From assembly GCA_036250195.1 (NCBI GenBank), contig JAVHZZ010000008.1, positions 13,964,434 through 14,028,433 on the forward strand: a stretch of 64,000 nucleotides of DNA. Direction: 5' to 3'. The notes under the pieces were generated by a model. The model was not told where the DNA came from and made no database searches. It saw only the letters and a list, made by a program, of their open reading frames with translations. Positions 34,305-45,894 of this stretch are shown piece by piece; position 1 is the stretch's first letter; each line of letters starts with the position of its first letter. The stretch is from Mixophyes australis (Eukaryota; Chordata; Amphibia; Anura; Limnodynastidae). Both the position numbers and the translations under genes were made by a program.

Positions 34305-35275
34305 GGCAGCACGGTGGCTAAGTGGTTAGTGTCAGGCGCCTGTGTCCGTCACACAGGGACGGACGCCTGCTTCTGCCGCTGAGCGCTAGGCAACCGAGCA
34401 CACTTCCGGGTCGAGGGTCACCCGTTCCGTTTCAGTAGTTCCGGCGGTGGTGTTCAGCGTCACCACCGCCGCTGATTAGTGTGGGCTATTTAAGGATCAC
34501 TCTGGCACTAGGAAAGTGCCAGAGTATTAGGTCTCACCTAGCTCCAGCGTTCTTGTGTCTTCCTTGTTCTCCTGTGAATTACCCGGATTGTTGCTGACCA
34601 TTCTTCTTCTGAACTCCCTGTGTATTGAACCCGGCTTGTTGACCATTCTCTCCTGCGCTTCTGACCTCGGAACAGGTTACTCTTGACTACGATATTGGTT
34701 TCTCCCTGTGGCATATCCTGATTCTCTTGGTTCTGACCCGGCCTGCCTGACACCGCTTCCATCCTACCGCTTCACTGGTTGCTCCCTCTGAGGACCGCGA
34801 CCTGCGTGTCTCCTGCAGCTAAGACCATACTCCCTTGCGGGGGTTCCTGGTGAAGACCTGGGACACGTTGGACTCCGCGCCTCTTTGGTGAGTAGTGCCA
34901 AAACCAGTAAGCAGAATATTCAAAGTTGTGACAGTTAGCACTTCTGCCTTACACCACTGGGGTCATGAGTTCAATTCCCGACCATGGCCTTATCTGTGAG
35001 GAGTTTGTATGTTCTCCCCGTGTTTGCGTGGGTTTCCTCCGGGTGCTCCGGTTTCCTCCCACACTCCAAAAACATACTAGTAGGTTAATTGGCTGCTAAC
35101 AAATTGACCCTAGTCTGTGTGTTTGTGTGTATGTGTGTGTGTGTCTGTGTGTATGTTAGGGAATTTAGACTAAGCCCCAATGGGGCAGGGACTGATGTGA
35201 GTGAGTTCTCTGTACAGCGCTGCGGAATTAGTGGCGCTATATAAATAAATGGTAATAATAATAATAATAATAATA
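34305..35275 (+). mobile_element. tRNA-headed SINE, copy E, split by a solo LTR
   Basis: The head GGGCAGCACGGTGGCTAAGT stops at GGTTAG (34324-34329) and resumes at GTTAGCACTTCTGCC (34934 onward). The remainder runs to GGCGCTATATAAATAAATGG and a TAA-repeat tail. Without the insert the copy is essentially full length. Confidence 0.9.
34330..34933 (+). mobile_element. Solo LTR (604 bp), Gypsy-like, in the SINE head
   Basis: It starts TGTCAGGCGCC and ends TTGTGACA, giving TG...CA ends inside a TGTCA/TGACA inverted pair. The 5-bp sequence GTTAG is present on both sides (34325-34329, 34934-34938), the expected LTR-retrotransposon target duplication, and the sequence without one copy restores the SINE consensus. 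It contains hairpins CGGCGGTGGTG/CACCACCGCCG (34442-34471) and ACTCTGGCAC/GTGCCAGAGT (34499-34525) around a TATTTAAGG TATA-like box (34488-34496). A CT-rich stretch follows. No internal region remains, so recombination between two LTRs is inferred. Gypsy affiliation rests on general form only. Confidence 0.85.
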
Positions 35276-35395
35276 ATACGTTCCTTTCATGAATCAGGCC
35301 CTATATGTTTTAAACTAAAGCCCGTATATATACAAGGCCTTATAGGTGCAAATACACTTGCTCTAAATTTGGGCACACAGGAGATTTACAGTCTA

Positions 35396-35818
35396 AAGCT
35401 GGGTACACACTACACAATTTTCGTCCAATAATCGGCTGAATCAGCCGACATACGACCTCTCGTTCAAAAGTAGGGTCAGTGTGTGCAGTGACACGGTGGT
35501 CAAAAGTCTGCCCAAATGGACGATTGTCGCCTCATTTGGTTGGTCGTACCGTTTAATATTTTCGTTCCAATCTCGTTTCCGCTGTGTAGTGTGTATAAAC
35601 TTCCAACCGATCCACAACAGTGAGTACGAAATTACAGTCATTGCTCACGACAATATGGCTGTAAAAAGTTGCTAAAGGGACGTCCGCTCTTCCCTTTATC
35701 GTCCTAAACAAGGCTAGTGTGTATGCAGTCCATGGACCGAGCGATCGGACCATCGATCGCATGTAAAATTGCTCGGCATAAAAAGTTGGTTGAAATTTCT
35801 GTAGTGTGTACCCAGCTT
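35396..35818. mobile_element. GGGTACACAC-family MITE, copy with both ends
   Basis: AAGCTGGGTACACACTACAC at the left and GTAGTGTGTACCCAGCTT at the right form a perfect 18-bp terminal repeat, flanked by TA on each side (35394-35395, 35819-35820). 423 bp, no frame with transposase motifs. Confidence 0.85.
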
Positions 35819-36184
35819 TAGACATCCTTCTACAGTCTTACTATAGGATTTGCTACTTTGCTGCACTTGACAGACTCTAATTTGTCAGTTTCTGAAAAGG
35901 AATTAAAACTTTCAGCTGTATATGTCTGACACATAGTCTATAACTGTGTGTTGTAATCAGATTTTATTTTAGGGTTAGTTGTCACTCACACACCCCTTAA
36001 ACAAATTTAACGGTTTAGCTTTTACTGGAAAATGCGAAGAGGCACTTAAAGTCATTTGTAATTATTGTGAATATCCTGTTTGTCCATGATGTTAGTCATG
36101 TTACTCACCAAAACGGTGACTAATTCAGTGTTAGCTTTTAGCAGGTTAAATACCTTGGTTAATGTATGCGGTGTATACCAGGTT

Positions 36185-36312
36185 TAGGTAACCCGTGGCC
36201 CTCTAGCTGTCGTGGAACTACAAGTTCCAGCATGCCCTGAGAGTCTACAGTCTATACACGGCTGCAGCTTGCTGGCTGAGCATGCTGGGATTTGTAGTTC
36301 CATAACATGTGG
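36185..36312. repeat. TGTAGTTCCAGCATGC-type dispersed repeat
   Basis: GTGGAACTACAAGTTCCAGCATGC (split here as GTGGAACTACAAG + TTCCAGCATGC) is mirrored by GCATGCTGGGATTTGTAGTTCC 60 bp later. The left end CAGGTTTAGGTAACCCGTGG resembles a hAT terminus. The block is a known type of vertebrate dispersed repeat. Confidence 0.55.
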
Positions 36313-36995
36313 TTTATACAATGATGTCAATGACATGAACCTGGCTTCTCAAACTATGCTGGAAAATGATCAGATTTATACAAAACTTTATTTAAGTAAA
36401 AAGATTGCGTCTTGTGCAAAGAATTTATATCTTTACATAACATTTTCCTTTATGTGCGCGAGCGTAAATAGATATTCGGTTTTGATGGAAATAGTGAACG
36501 GCCTTTTTTAAGCTATGGATCTGTGTGCACAGGACATGTTTTCTTAATTACTGTCTTGTAGACAGGAAACTGGATAACGTGGAATTCCTCATTTACCACG
36601 GCTACAAAAGATACATTTCACAGGACTGCCTAGAACATCTGTTTCTGGTACACAATCCGCTTATTTCTTTATGGGGAGAGGTCCTGCTTAAAAAGTCCAC
36701 GACCGAGACCCCTCCATAGATTGTTTAATGTTATTTATTACAGAGGTGATTGTAATAATAAAGTGCATATCATATTGTCAGAAGCTGTAAGTTATAGACA
36801 TCTGCTCAGTGTTCAATTCTAAAAGTTATGTTTTTTTATTATTTTTATGTTTTTTTTATTTTTTTTTATTATTTTTATGTTTTTTTTATTATTTTTATGT
36901 TTTTTTATTGTTACACTTAATAAAAGAGCACAGAACGCAATGTCAGAACGCCCCTTCGCTCACTTGCCCCACTTCTCTGTGCCAGAATCATGCAG
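36313..36995. other. Non-coding stretch with a T-rich low-complexity run
   Basis: The stretch at 36831-36908 is repeated TTTTTATTATTTTTATG. Otherwise no repeat or gene recognised. Confidence 0.45.
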
Positions 36996-37289
36996 CAGGG
37001 GCAAACGCAGGATTTGTAGAGGGGGTTTTTCACACCACGCCACCAGTGGGCGTGACCAGCATGCATGGGGGCGTGGCTATAATTTTAGTCCGTGCTTGGC
37101 TGCTCTCCAACTCTTCCTATCCCCATACATGGGCAATGCTGTGTGTACTACTGTTAGGTGCACGCAGCTCTCCCTTTTCAAGCAGAGCTGTGTGAAGCGA
37201 GAGCCGGGTCCAGCCACCTCAATTATACAGTGCCCCAGGCTTGGAGGGGGGTTTCCAGGCACTAGAAAACCCCCCTCGGTTTGCCTATG
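36996..37289. mobile_element. CAGGGGCAAACGCAGG-ended hAT-like MITE, copy 1
   Basis: The left end CAGGGGCAAACGCAGG is mirrored at the right by CCTCGGTTTGCCTATG. The interior shares ACTACTGTTAGGTGCACGCAG and GCTTGGCTGCTCTCCAACTC blocks with 63250-63706, and the first of these also with 44930-44950. An 8-bp duplication is not evident. Confidence 0.6.
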
Positions 37290-37400
37290 CGCAGGTCTAC
37301 ATAGATACATAGGCGTAGAACCCACTTTATGGGCATTATTCGCTACACAAACTGGCATAGGTCACACTCAGCATCAGTCCCTGTATCTCCTTTACATTTT

Positions 37401-37566
37401 GGGCCTGATTCATTAAGGCACGTATAAGGAATGTAAATTGCGTTTTTTTTTAAAATGAATTGGCTGTTCTTGTGTTCACTACCGTATTGTCCGGTTCTGG
37501 GCAAACAGCAATCTTGCGCAAAATACGGCAGGTATCGCCATTTACGTTTGATAATGAATCAGACCT
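37401..37566. mobile_element. Short TGATTCATTA-ended MITE
   Basis: GGGCCTGATTCATTAAGGCA at the left, TAATGAATCAGACC at the right, flanked by TTT. The ends match the larger elements at 16946 and 33985 but the body is shorter. Confidence 0.65.
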
Positions 37567-37893
37567 TTGAATCTAAGTTATCCCTCCTTTTTTAATATAC
37601 TTCTTCTGGGTTTCTCTGTCTTAAATTAACATTATTTCATCCAGCAAATATTTGTTAGATCCAAGTGCTCTGTGATTCTGGCTTTGTATTGTGAGCTGTG
37701 TTTTACATCAACCATCTGGAAGTCTGCCAGGATGTGTGAACATATCCATGTACGTTATATAGGTGGAACGACAGCAGCTGTGTATCTGGTTCACAAGGTG
37801 ATAATAAAAACAAAATTACTGTCAGAGAAATATCCCTTCTCTATTATGTTCTCCCAAACGGCCTATCCAGCTAATGTAGAAATATAGGTAAAG

Positions 37894-38206
37894 CATACTT
37901 ACCAACTTTACAATGTTGGTATCCGGGAGCCTGCGGGGGAGGTGGGCGTCATGGGGGGCGGGCCTCCAAAATCCGTGTCATTTTGGACCCGCCCCCACGA
38001 CGTCATGACGCAAAATGCGTCATTTGACAGAGGGGACGGGGCCAAACGCCGCGATTCACCAGGAATCGCGGCGTTTGTGACCTAATTCTGCCCACTTCAC
38101 TAGGAAGTGGGCAGATCCGGGATTTTGCCACACTCGCCCGGGAGTCCGGGAGACTCTCTCAAAATGCGGGAGTCTCCCGGACATTCCGGGAGAGTTGGCA
38201 AGTATG
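37894..38206. mobile_element. CATACTTGCC-family hAT MITE with perfect 8-bp duplication
   Basis: Ends CATACTTACCAAC / GTTGGCAAGTATG, flanked by AGGTAAAG on both sides (37886-37893, 38207-38214). The body contains GC-rich palindromic blocks (AACGCCGCGATTC / GAATCGCGGCGTTT, TCTCCCGGACATTCCGGGAGA) and ACGTCATGACGC. No coding capacity. Confidence 0.92.
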
Positions 38207-38535
38207 AGGTAAAGTAACATTTATGAAGAGGTCTGCTAAAGTGGTCATATCTCAGCAGTCATACTGTGTATAAATGTACTTCCTTAAAAAAGTATTAAGT
38301 ACCCATTGTCTACATTCAGCGTAGGCGCAGGGAAGGGGTCTGAGCATGTGCTGCTGGTGCATGTGCCCACTGCATATGCATCGCTCAGGGGAGAACTCTA
38401 CCCTGGAGTAGTAGCATCGAAGGATTATGTGAAGGCTCTCACAGGAGCCTTGGAGCCGGCATTGCCTGGCCTTTCTTACCTCCGTGCCCCATAGTGGTCA
38501 CACCCCCTGCACCCATTATAGTTCCGCCAGTGATC
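38207..38535. other. Non-coding stretch
   Basis: A 62-codon frame at 38306-38494 shows no domain. No repeat recognised. Confidence 0.4.
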
Positions 38536-39442
38536 AACGCTAACTGAATTGATAGGCTGCATTCTCATGAATACTGCCTCAGCCCACAGCTTCTCCACAC
38601 TACGGTCATGTGACTGGTTCCTAGTGTACTGATAGGCTGCATTCTTATGAATACTGCCTCAGCCCACAGCTCCTCCACACTACGGTCATGTGACTGGTTC
38701 CTAGTGTACTGATAGGCTGCATTCTCGTGAATACTGCCTCAGTCCACAGCTTCTCCGCACTACGGTCATGTGACTGGTTCCTAGTGTACTGATAGGCTGC
38801 ATTCCCATGAATACTGCCTCAGCCCACAGCTCCTTCACACTACGGTCATGTGACTGGTTCCTAGTGAACTGATAGGCTGCATTCTCGTGAATACTGCCTC
38901 AGCCCACAGCTCCTAAACACTACGGTCATGTGACTGGTTCCTAGTGAACTGATAGGCTGCATTCTCGTGAATACTGCCTCAGCCCACAGCTCCTCCACAC
39001 TACGGTCATGTGACTGGTTCCTAGTGTACTAATAGGCTGCGTTCTCATGAATACTGCCTCAGCCCACAGCTCCTCCACACTACGGTCATGTGACTGGTTC
39101 CTAGTGTACTGATAGGCTGCATTCTCGTGAATACTGCCTCAGCCCACAGCTCCTAAACACTACAGTCATGTGACTGGTTCCTAGTGAACTGATAGGCTGC
39201 ATTCTCGTGAATACTGCCTCAGTCCACAGCTTCTCCACACTACGGTCATGTGACTGGTTCCTAGTGTACTGATAGGCTGCATTCTCATGAATACTGCCTC
39301 AGTCCACAGCTTCTCCGCACTACGGTCATGTGACTGGTTCCTAGTGTACTGATAGGCTGCATTCTCGTGAATACTGCCTCAGCCCACAGCTCCTCCACAC
39401 TATGGTCATGTGACTGGTTCCTAGTGTACTGATAGGCTGCGC
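38536..39442 (+). repeat. 80-bp minisatellite (about 11 copies)
   Basis: The unit contains ACTGATAGGCTGCATTCTCA, TGAATACTGCCTCAGCCCAC, AGCTCCTCCACACTACGGTC and ATGTGACTGGTTCCTAGTGT, with a period of exactly 80 bp. Variants at TGCATTCTCA/TCGTGA and CTCCTCCACAC/CTCCTAAACAC recur in more than one unit, indicating block exchange. Confidence 0.97.
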
Positions 39443-41879
39443 TCTTGCCACAAGTTTCTTGCAGGGTTTTTTTTTGTTTACCAAGGTGGGGCTCTTGCTG
39501 TGTCCATATTTCTGTCTATGGAGAGTTGTGGTCGGTATTTAGATACTTGGTACCTAAAACGAAAAAACAAACCAAAAGCAATAAAAAACAAGCTGGATGT
39601 ATGAACTGTGCCTCATGTAGAGGTTACATACAGTAATGTCCAAAGACAGAGACGGGGGAATGCGGGATTCCATTCAATTCAGTGACTCCTGCCTAGTGCT
39701 TTAAATACACATGTTAAGTGCTCCAAAAACACACATCTCTGGGTATCCACAGTTAAAAAATCAGGATATTCTGAAAATCTGGAATGTTTGCAGGTATGTA
39801 AAAAAATATTTTTTAAAGTAATAAAATGTAATAAAATATACAGTAAAACACATTGTAAGAAACAACAGAAAAGCGTGTGCTCTTTATTTAGTGAAGTATA
39901 TTTCAGTAAAGTAGGACTAGGGCCTTATATTCACATCAAGGGTCTTTCGCCAGTCATGTGGCTTCATTACTTCATTACAAAATATATGATTATATTGTTC
40001 TTTCCTCTGCATGGGGAAACCAAGCGAAGCAATGTAAAGATAGTTCTTCTCTCTTTGAAACAAGGGGTCATTTGTCTTATAGGAGACAAACAGTCTTTTA
40101 ACAATAAAAGTCACATTGTTGACCTAAAGCAAATGCCCCTTTTGCTATTTTATTGAAATGGCGCAGTCAGCATCTTGCCCTAACTACAGCCCCTGTTGTT
40201 CTGTCTGTAGTGAAACACTTTGGTTTAAAACCATCCGAATTGTTGCCACTAAAACCACAAATACAAATGGTAACAATTACAGGCATCTCTTATCTGGAAA
40301 CTTTCCCAAAGGTTTTTCACAAGGTTCCGAAAAAGAGAAATTAGAGGAGTAAATACATAGTAAATAAAGTCCATAGAGTTTCTCTGTGGTGGCCACGAAA
40401 ACGCCCTGGAGAGCGACCTTTAGCCCAAAGGCCACCAGTGGAACAGTATTATTAAATTTTCTCCTAGCATGTTTTGTATAATACTCTTTTTGAAAGATTT
40501 TTGTTTAAAACATAGAAGCCTTTTACTAAAAGATTATAAACTCCAGAATCTTTTCTTGTAATAGAAGACAGCTGTTTCCACGCTGTTGCACTAACATGTT
40601 TTGTAATAATTTGACGCGGGAACTAGCTGTCGATGAAAGGTTACACAGCTGAAAAGAGTGCAAAAGTTTTAGTGAGTAAGATCCAGCACTCCACCCCGTG
40701 TCAGATCAGCTGATTATCACCGCAAGTTGCCTGATCGACTGCCAGCGATGAGGTTAAACACTGAGCAGCGCGAGGTTAATTCCTGAGTTGTTGGAACACA
40801 CCATGAACATTGTAACATCACTATTAACTCTGCAAGTCTCCGAACCTCAGCGCTCAGGAACGCGTAGATCAGATTCATTTCCCACATCCTGTTAACATCT
40901 TGTTTTTGTGTTCTGTGGTTATGCAGTAATTAATTATTATGTTTATTAAGGAAAACTGTGTATTTATAACGCTGAAACTCATCTATTGATTATTGGATGG
41001 CGCTACATGTCGCAGAGAATCTTCCTCGCCGCTATTTACCAATAATCTTTTCACTAGGACTCCGCTCCACGGCGGTGCTGGCTGGCGGGCCAGACCAGTG
41101 TGGGGGTCATGTGCGTGCGTGAACTGACCGACACTCGCCAAGTCTGACAGATCATTTTCATTGGCTGATCGGTTACACCACTCGACATCTACTAGTGTAT
41201 GAATATATCCAATTCTCCTTGGTGTATGAGAATGTTCTTATGTGTTCATAAATTAAATATATTTAGATCTGATCAAATGGCATTGCTCAAAATCACAGGC
41301 GGGGCTTAATTTGTCACAATTTTGCTTTTTTTGAACGTTGGGCAGTTTTTACTATTTTTGTGAGGTTTGTTTTTTTATCTGTATTTTTTTGAAAGCCCCG
41401 GACGGTACTCCCGTGACCCACAAAGTGCACTAAAATAATGTGAAAAACACAAAAAAGCTCAAAAATGGAAGGGCCCTCTATCCACAAACCAGTAGGTCCA
41501 TTAGGGGGCAAGTATCTTCAGATTCTCTCTTCGCCGCAATTCTAGGTGGGGTCCCCTTACCCTGGGAATGGCCAGATCTTCACCCATCGTTCAATAACCT
41601 CTGCGCATGCGCGACCTACGCTCATTTGCGTTAATTAACGCAGGGTAGAGCAGTAAGGCTGTGGGGAGGGGTCCAAAGATCCCTCTCCTGCGTTACGTTA
41701 GCCATCGGAGTTAAGCTCTGAAAAGCTAAGCTTTCTGGAGCTTGATAAATTTCCCCACTCCGCAGTCCTCGTTGAGTAGTATGGGGACTGAGGTGTAATG
41801 CGGTAATTTTCCTAATGCTGGAGATATCTCTGTCATCTGATATTAAGTTGTGACTATACTAAAAAATGTCTAAGATTCC
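39443..41879. other. Long non-coding stretch, partly possible conserved sequence
   Basis: No gene. From 40520 to 41040 the sequence is repeat-free with balanced composition and could be a conserved element. At 41500-41760 a GC-richer block ends in CTTGATAAATTTCCCC, a MITE-like end without an identified partner. Confidence 0.35.
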
Positions 41880-42322
41880 ATTTCCACATAGGCTTGATAG
41901 AGAAGCCCCTCAGTGAGGAAGGAACCATACGGCAAAACATCCTGCCCTAGATCTTGGGTATTGGAGCCCATAAGGGCACCCGCCATCCGTGAAAAACAAC
42001 ACACAAGTGAAAGTGACGTAGAAAAAATTAATTACGTTTCGGGAAATACAGCCCCCCCCCTCTCCCCGGGAGACACTTCTTCCTGAGCTTTTTTGCTACC
42101 TAGGACTGCACTAACGCACTTGGGGGTATATTTACTAAACTGCGGGTTTGTAAACGTGAGATGTTGCCTATAGCAACCAATCAGATTCTAGCTTTCATTT
42201 TGTAGAATGTACTAAATAAATGACAACTAGAATCTGATTGGTTGCTATAGGCAACATCTCCACTTTTTCAAAACCGCAGTTTAGTAAATCTAGCCCTTGA
42301 TCTTAGCCAAAAGGCTGAGAAT
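41880..42322 (-). mobile_element. Repeat with a U2 snRNA-derived 5' head, interrupted by a MITE
   Basis: On the minus strand the right edge reads TTCTCAGCCTTTTGGCTAAG followed by ATCAAG, then (after removing the MITE at 42123-42296 with its TTG duplication) TG. This is nucleotides 6 to about 33 of U2 snRNA with one mismatch. After that the sequence leaves U2 (CGTTAGTGCAGTCCTAGG, CTCAGGAAGAAGTGTCTCCC, CCCGAAACGTAA) and runs to about 41880. It is either a SINE with a U2 head or a chimeric U2 retropseudogene. The left edge is a guess. Confidence 0.6.
42123..42296. mobile_element. TTTACTAAA hairpin MITE, copy 3, inserted in the U2-headed repeat
   Basis: GGGGTATATTTACTAAACTG to AGTTTAGTAAATCTAGCCC, flanked by TTG on both sides (42120-42122, 42297-42299). 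Removing it restores CACTTGATCTTAGCC, the U2 sequence. Confidence 0.88.
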
Positions 42323-42666
42323 TTTGAGAGGTAACTATACTACGGACTTGCAGAAGAATTAGCGCTGCTCCTATCATGCCTGAAATATGAGGCTTTAATT
42401 CTGCTGCCTAATTGTGCTGTGGTGTAAATACCTAGTTACATGGGGTCACCTATTAGAACATTTAGGATTTAGCATGTTTATTTTTTTTTTAACCGCGACC
42501 AATTTTAACCTGTATGTCCATTGTTAACACAGCTAGCGATTTCCCATGATCCTCAGCTGGTTAGAGAAGTTCACCCACATCTTCGCAAGAACCGGCGACC
42601 ATCTTGGATTCCAGTGCCATTGATTGTATAGCTCATAAAACCTTTCCTTTTTGCTGAGCCGAATTT

Positions 42667-42840
42667 GGGGTAGATTTATCAAACCGTCTAAAAAGGAAAA
42701 GTGGAGGTGTTGCTCATGGCAACCAATCAGATTCTAGCTGGCATTTTGTGAAATGTACTAGATAAATGATAGCTGGAATCTGATTGGTTGCTATGGGCAA
42801 CACCCGCACTTTCCCTTTTTAGGGTTGATAAATCTACCCC
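42667..42840. mobile_element. TTTATCAAA-ended hairpin MITE (sister subfamily), copy 1
   Basis: GGGGTAGATTTATCAAAC to GTTGATAAATCTACCCC, flanked by TTT. The core keeps GCAACCAATCAGATTCTAGC in common with the TTTACTAAA copies, but the subterminal region reads TCTAAAAAGGAAAAGTGGAG. Confidence 0.85.
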
Positions 42841-42843
42841 TTT

Positions 42844-43612
42844 GTATTGTGTTTTCCTTGCTTAGAAAGTTGCTGTTTCTATCTGTCCAGGGTAATAAAG
42901 ACAGAGAAGCCAACAACACAACTCTCTCTTTTTCTTCCACTTCTATTTCCAACCCCAATTTGTCCTTTTGTCATTACAACAGAGGGAGAGGATTGTAATG
43001 GCAGCTTCTCTGGGAAAGACTGCCATAAGACTTTGCTACTCGGGAACATATTTAACACAACAAAGGAATTTATGTTACTGATTTTCTCTATTTATATAGA
43101 AGTGATGATAACTTGAGTTGCTGTTGAAATAGGTAAACGTCCATCTTCAGGGTAATGCCACAAAAAGAAACAATCGGACTGAAAGATGCGTTGTTTGAGT
43201 TCTGTCCTTCCGGGATGTGACGTTCCCAAGTGAAATATAGCACTTTAAATACACCCGCAAATCAGCCATGGAATAACCAGTCTCAGTAATGTGCTATGAA
43301 ACTGCTCAGGTGTCTCCAGTTTGGGAAATTTAGCTCTTTCTTCGAGCCGTCTGTGGATATTTCACAATAACCTATTTTCTGGACGTATTTTGTTCCACCG
43401 CTTGACGCTGCTGTGATTCAGAGAGCTTTCCTCAGGTCCTTAACTCAAACTGACTTATTCTGTTCCATTATACGTATTTATTTTGTATATACAGATATTT
43501 TATTTCTTATTTATCATGTTTTAAAGAACAGTTCATAAAATTTTTGTTTGTGAGCATGAAAATAGTGCCCCCTTATACACATTGTTCCCTAAAATACACC
43601 GGTCACCTAAAC
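42844..43612. other. Non-coding stretch
   Basis: An 89-codon frame at 42847-43116 contains a pyrimidine-rich stretch and no recognisable domain. No repeat recognised. Confidence 0.4.
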
Positions 43613-43893
43613 CATACTTACCTACTCTTCTGGAATTCCCGGGAGGCTCCCGAATTTTGGGGAGTCCTCCTGGACTTCCAGAAGAGTGGGCAAACCTCCC
43701 GCATTCGCCGAAATTCACAGCATTGAATGGTGGAGGCGGGGCTTAATCTCATCATTAAGCCCCGCCACCGCTATTCAATACCGTGAATTTTGGCATTTTA
43801 TAGTGGGGGCCCCCCTCCTACTCTCCGTCACATGACTTATGACTTCTCCCCCGGGATCTCCTTGGGGAGAAGTTTTGAAAGTTGGCATGTATG
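43613..43893. mobile_element. CATACTTGCC-family hAT MITE
   Basis: CATACTTACCTACTCTTC to AAAGTTGGCATGTATG. The flanks ACCTAAAC and ACCAAAGC agree at 6 of 8 positions. It contains the pair GGCGGGGCTTAAT / ATTAAGCCCCGCC. Confidence 0.8.
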
Positions 43894-44087
43894 ACCAAAG
43901 CACAGTGCAGGCAGTCACTTTGTGAGCTGAATTAGTATTCACAGGAATGCAGCCAATCAGTTCACTCGCTGAAGCACACCATGACTAATATTTATTTGGT
44001 CTGAATTCTCATGAATTTTTGGATCAACCCACAAAATAGCGGTCTCCACTGTGTGCAGGCGGCAGGTTAACTTGTAACCTTTTTCTT

Positions 44088-44369
44088 ATACTTGAATATT
44101 CTCCTGGAACGTTCAGGAAACTCCCGAATTTTGGGGAGTCCTCCCGGACTCCTGAACGGTGCGCCACCCTCTTCTCTTGTGTGGAGGGTGGGGCCTTGAT
44201 GAAAGATTTGTGTCATCAGGCCTCCCCAGATGGGTTCCGATGAGGCGGCTCACGCCAATGTGGCCCCACACCCTTTGTGCAGAGGTGGGGATTGGGCTGT
44301 GATGATGTAAATCACATCATCGTACTCCTGCGCTTGCCAGAGGAGAGGTCCAAAATGTAGGCAAGTATG
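44088..44369. mobile_element. CATACTTGCC-family hAT MITE, divergent copy
   Basis: ATACTTGAATATTCTCCTGG at the left, GTAGGCAAGTATG at the right, internal CCCGAATTTTGGGGAGTCC. No clear target duplication remains. Confidence 0.65.
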
Positions 44370-45894
44370 CTCTTGCTATTGTGATTTGTTACTATGGGTT
44401 ACACCAGGGCCGGACTGGGACTAAAAATCAGCCCTGGCATTTAAAGCACACGGGCCCACCTCTGTTGATGAGCAGGAAAAAAAACACGTGCCACAGCGCA
44501 TTTAGTGCGCCGCCAAGGGCGTAGCTACATTATGTTGAGGGCGTGGTCAAAATGGTGCATTGATACATACATTATAATAAAACATTACATTTATCAGGCC
44601 CTCCCCATCCACATTACGTCACCCCCCAGACACATTTTGACACCCCCAGCCCACTGTACTTATCTATGCTTCTAATGCTGCTGACATTCCTGTTGAGTGA
44701 GCAGGGAAGCTCTTAGTCTCACGAGATTAATAAAGCTCATGCAACTTAGAGCTCCTCGGCTTGCTCTGCAGGTTGTGTCCTGCCCTGGACTGGGAGCACA
44801 GATTCCTCCTGCTGACCAGAACTGGATTAAGGCTCGGGGGGCCCGGGTACTTAAGTCAGGGGGGCTCCTATGATGTAATTTGGCTATTAGACACATTTTT
44901 GACAAATACACAGGCAATACTGTGTGCACTACTGTTAGGTGCACGCAGTTCTGCCTTAACAAGCAGTACAGTGTGAAGCAGGACATATCTCCCAACTGTT
45001 CTTGTAGTCAGACCAAATCCTGACTAAGCAGGACAGTCACCCACCAAATTCAGAACAGTTGGCAGACTCTCCTGGTCTCTCCTACCTGTCTTGTCATGGT
45101 CACCACTTAGATCAGTTGCTGCTTGTCTGGATCTTGGAATGTTGGATGCCCTATTTAAAAAAAAAATTGAGTACATGAAATTTAGCCCCGGTGTTAAATC
45201 AATATAGCACCCACGTTTTAAAATTAGGCCTCACTCCTGCCCCAACATTAAAATACTAGTATTCACATTTGATAAATACATCAATTTCTCTCCAACTAGC
45301 CCTGACATTAAATAGTATTCCAATTTAATAAATAAAACTATTTACCTCTCTCCAAACAACTCCAGCAAGAAATTAAATAGCATTTACGTTTAATAAATAT
45401 ATCCATTTTCCACAACCCCCCCAGGCATTAACTCATAATCACATTTAATAAATAGACCTCATTTTCCCCAAACAGCCCCACATTCAATTAATAGCTCCCA
45501 AACCACCCCAGCATTAAATTAAAAATCCAATCACTCCATCTTAAATTGTTAGGCCCCATTATTAAATTGCCCCACCATCACCTCACAAAAAAAATAGCAC
45601 CCAATAATTAGCCCCCACCTGCAATTCACCATTAGATTAATAGCCTACCTCCCACATTATATTAAGACCCTCCCCCCTCACACATTATAGTCATACACCG
45701 GCCCCCACACACATACAGTAGTCATACCCTGTCACACACATACACACTCTATAGTCATACCCTGTCACACACAAAACATACTATAGTTACACTGTAACAC
45801 ACACATTCTAGTCATACACTGGCCCACACACACACTTTAGTCATACACTGGCCCAAACACACACATACTATAGATCCCCTGTTGCACACATACT

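Larger units (their letters stand above)
33985..35302. mobile_element. TGATTCATTA-ended MITE, copy 2, carrying a nested SINE and LTR
   Basis: The 33990-34300 part aligns with 17250-17720 of copy 1 (shared ATAAAATACATTTTTACAGTT and GACTGTCGTCACTA-type blocks). The right end TTCATGAATCAGGCCCT is at 35286-35302. The SINE at 34305-35275 interrupts it, and that SINE is itself split by an LTR. Confidence 0.6.

Noticed and set aside
36809..37416. 128- and 189-codon plus-strand frames
   Set aside because: They begin in the T-rich low-complexity run and cross a hAT MITE; no protein-like composition.
42297..42322. Functional U2 snRNA gene
   Set aside because: Only about 28 nt match, and no snRNA promoter or Sm site follows.
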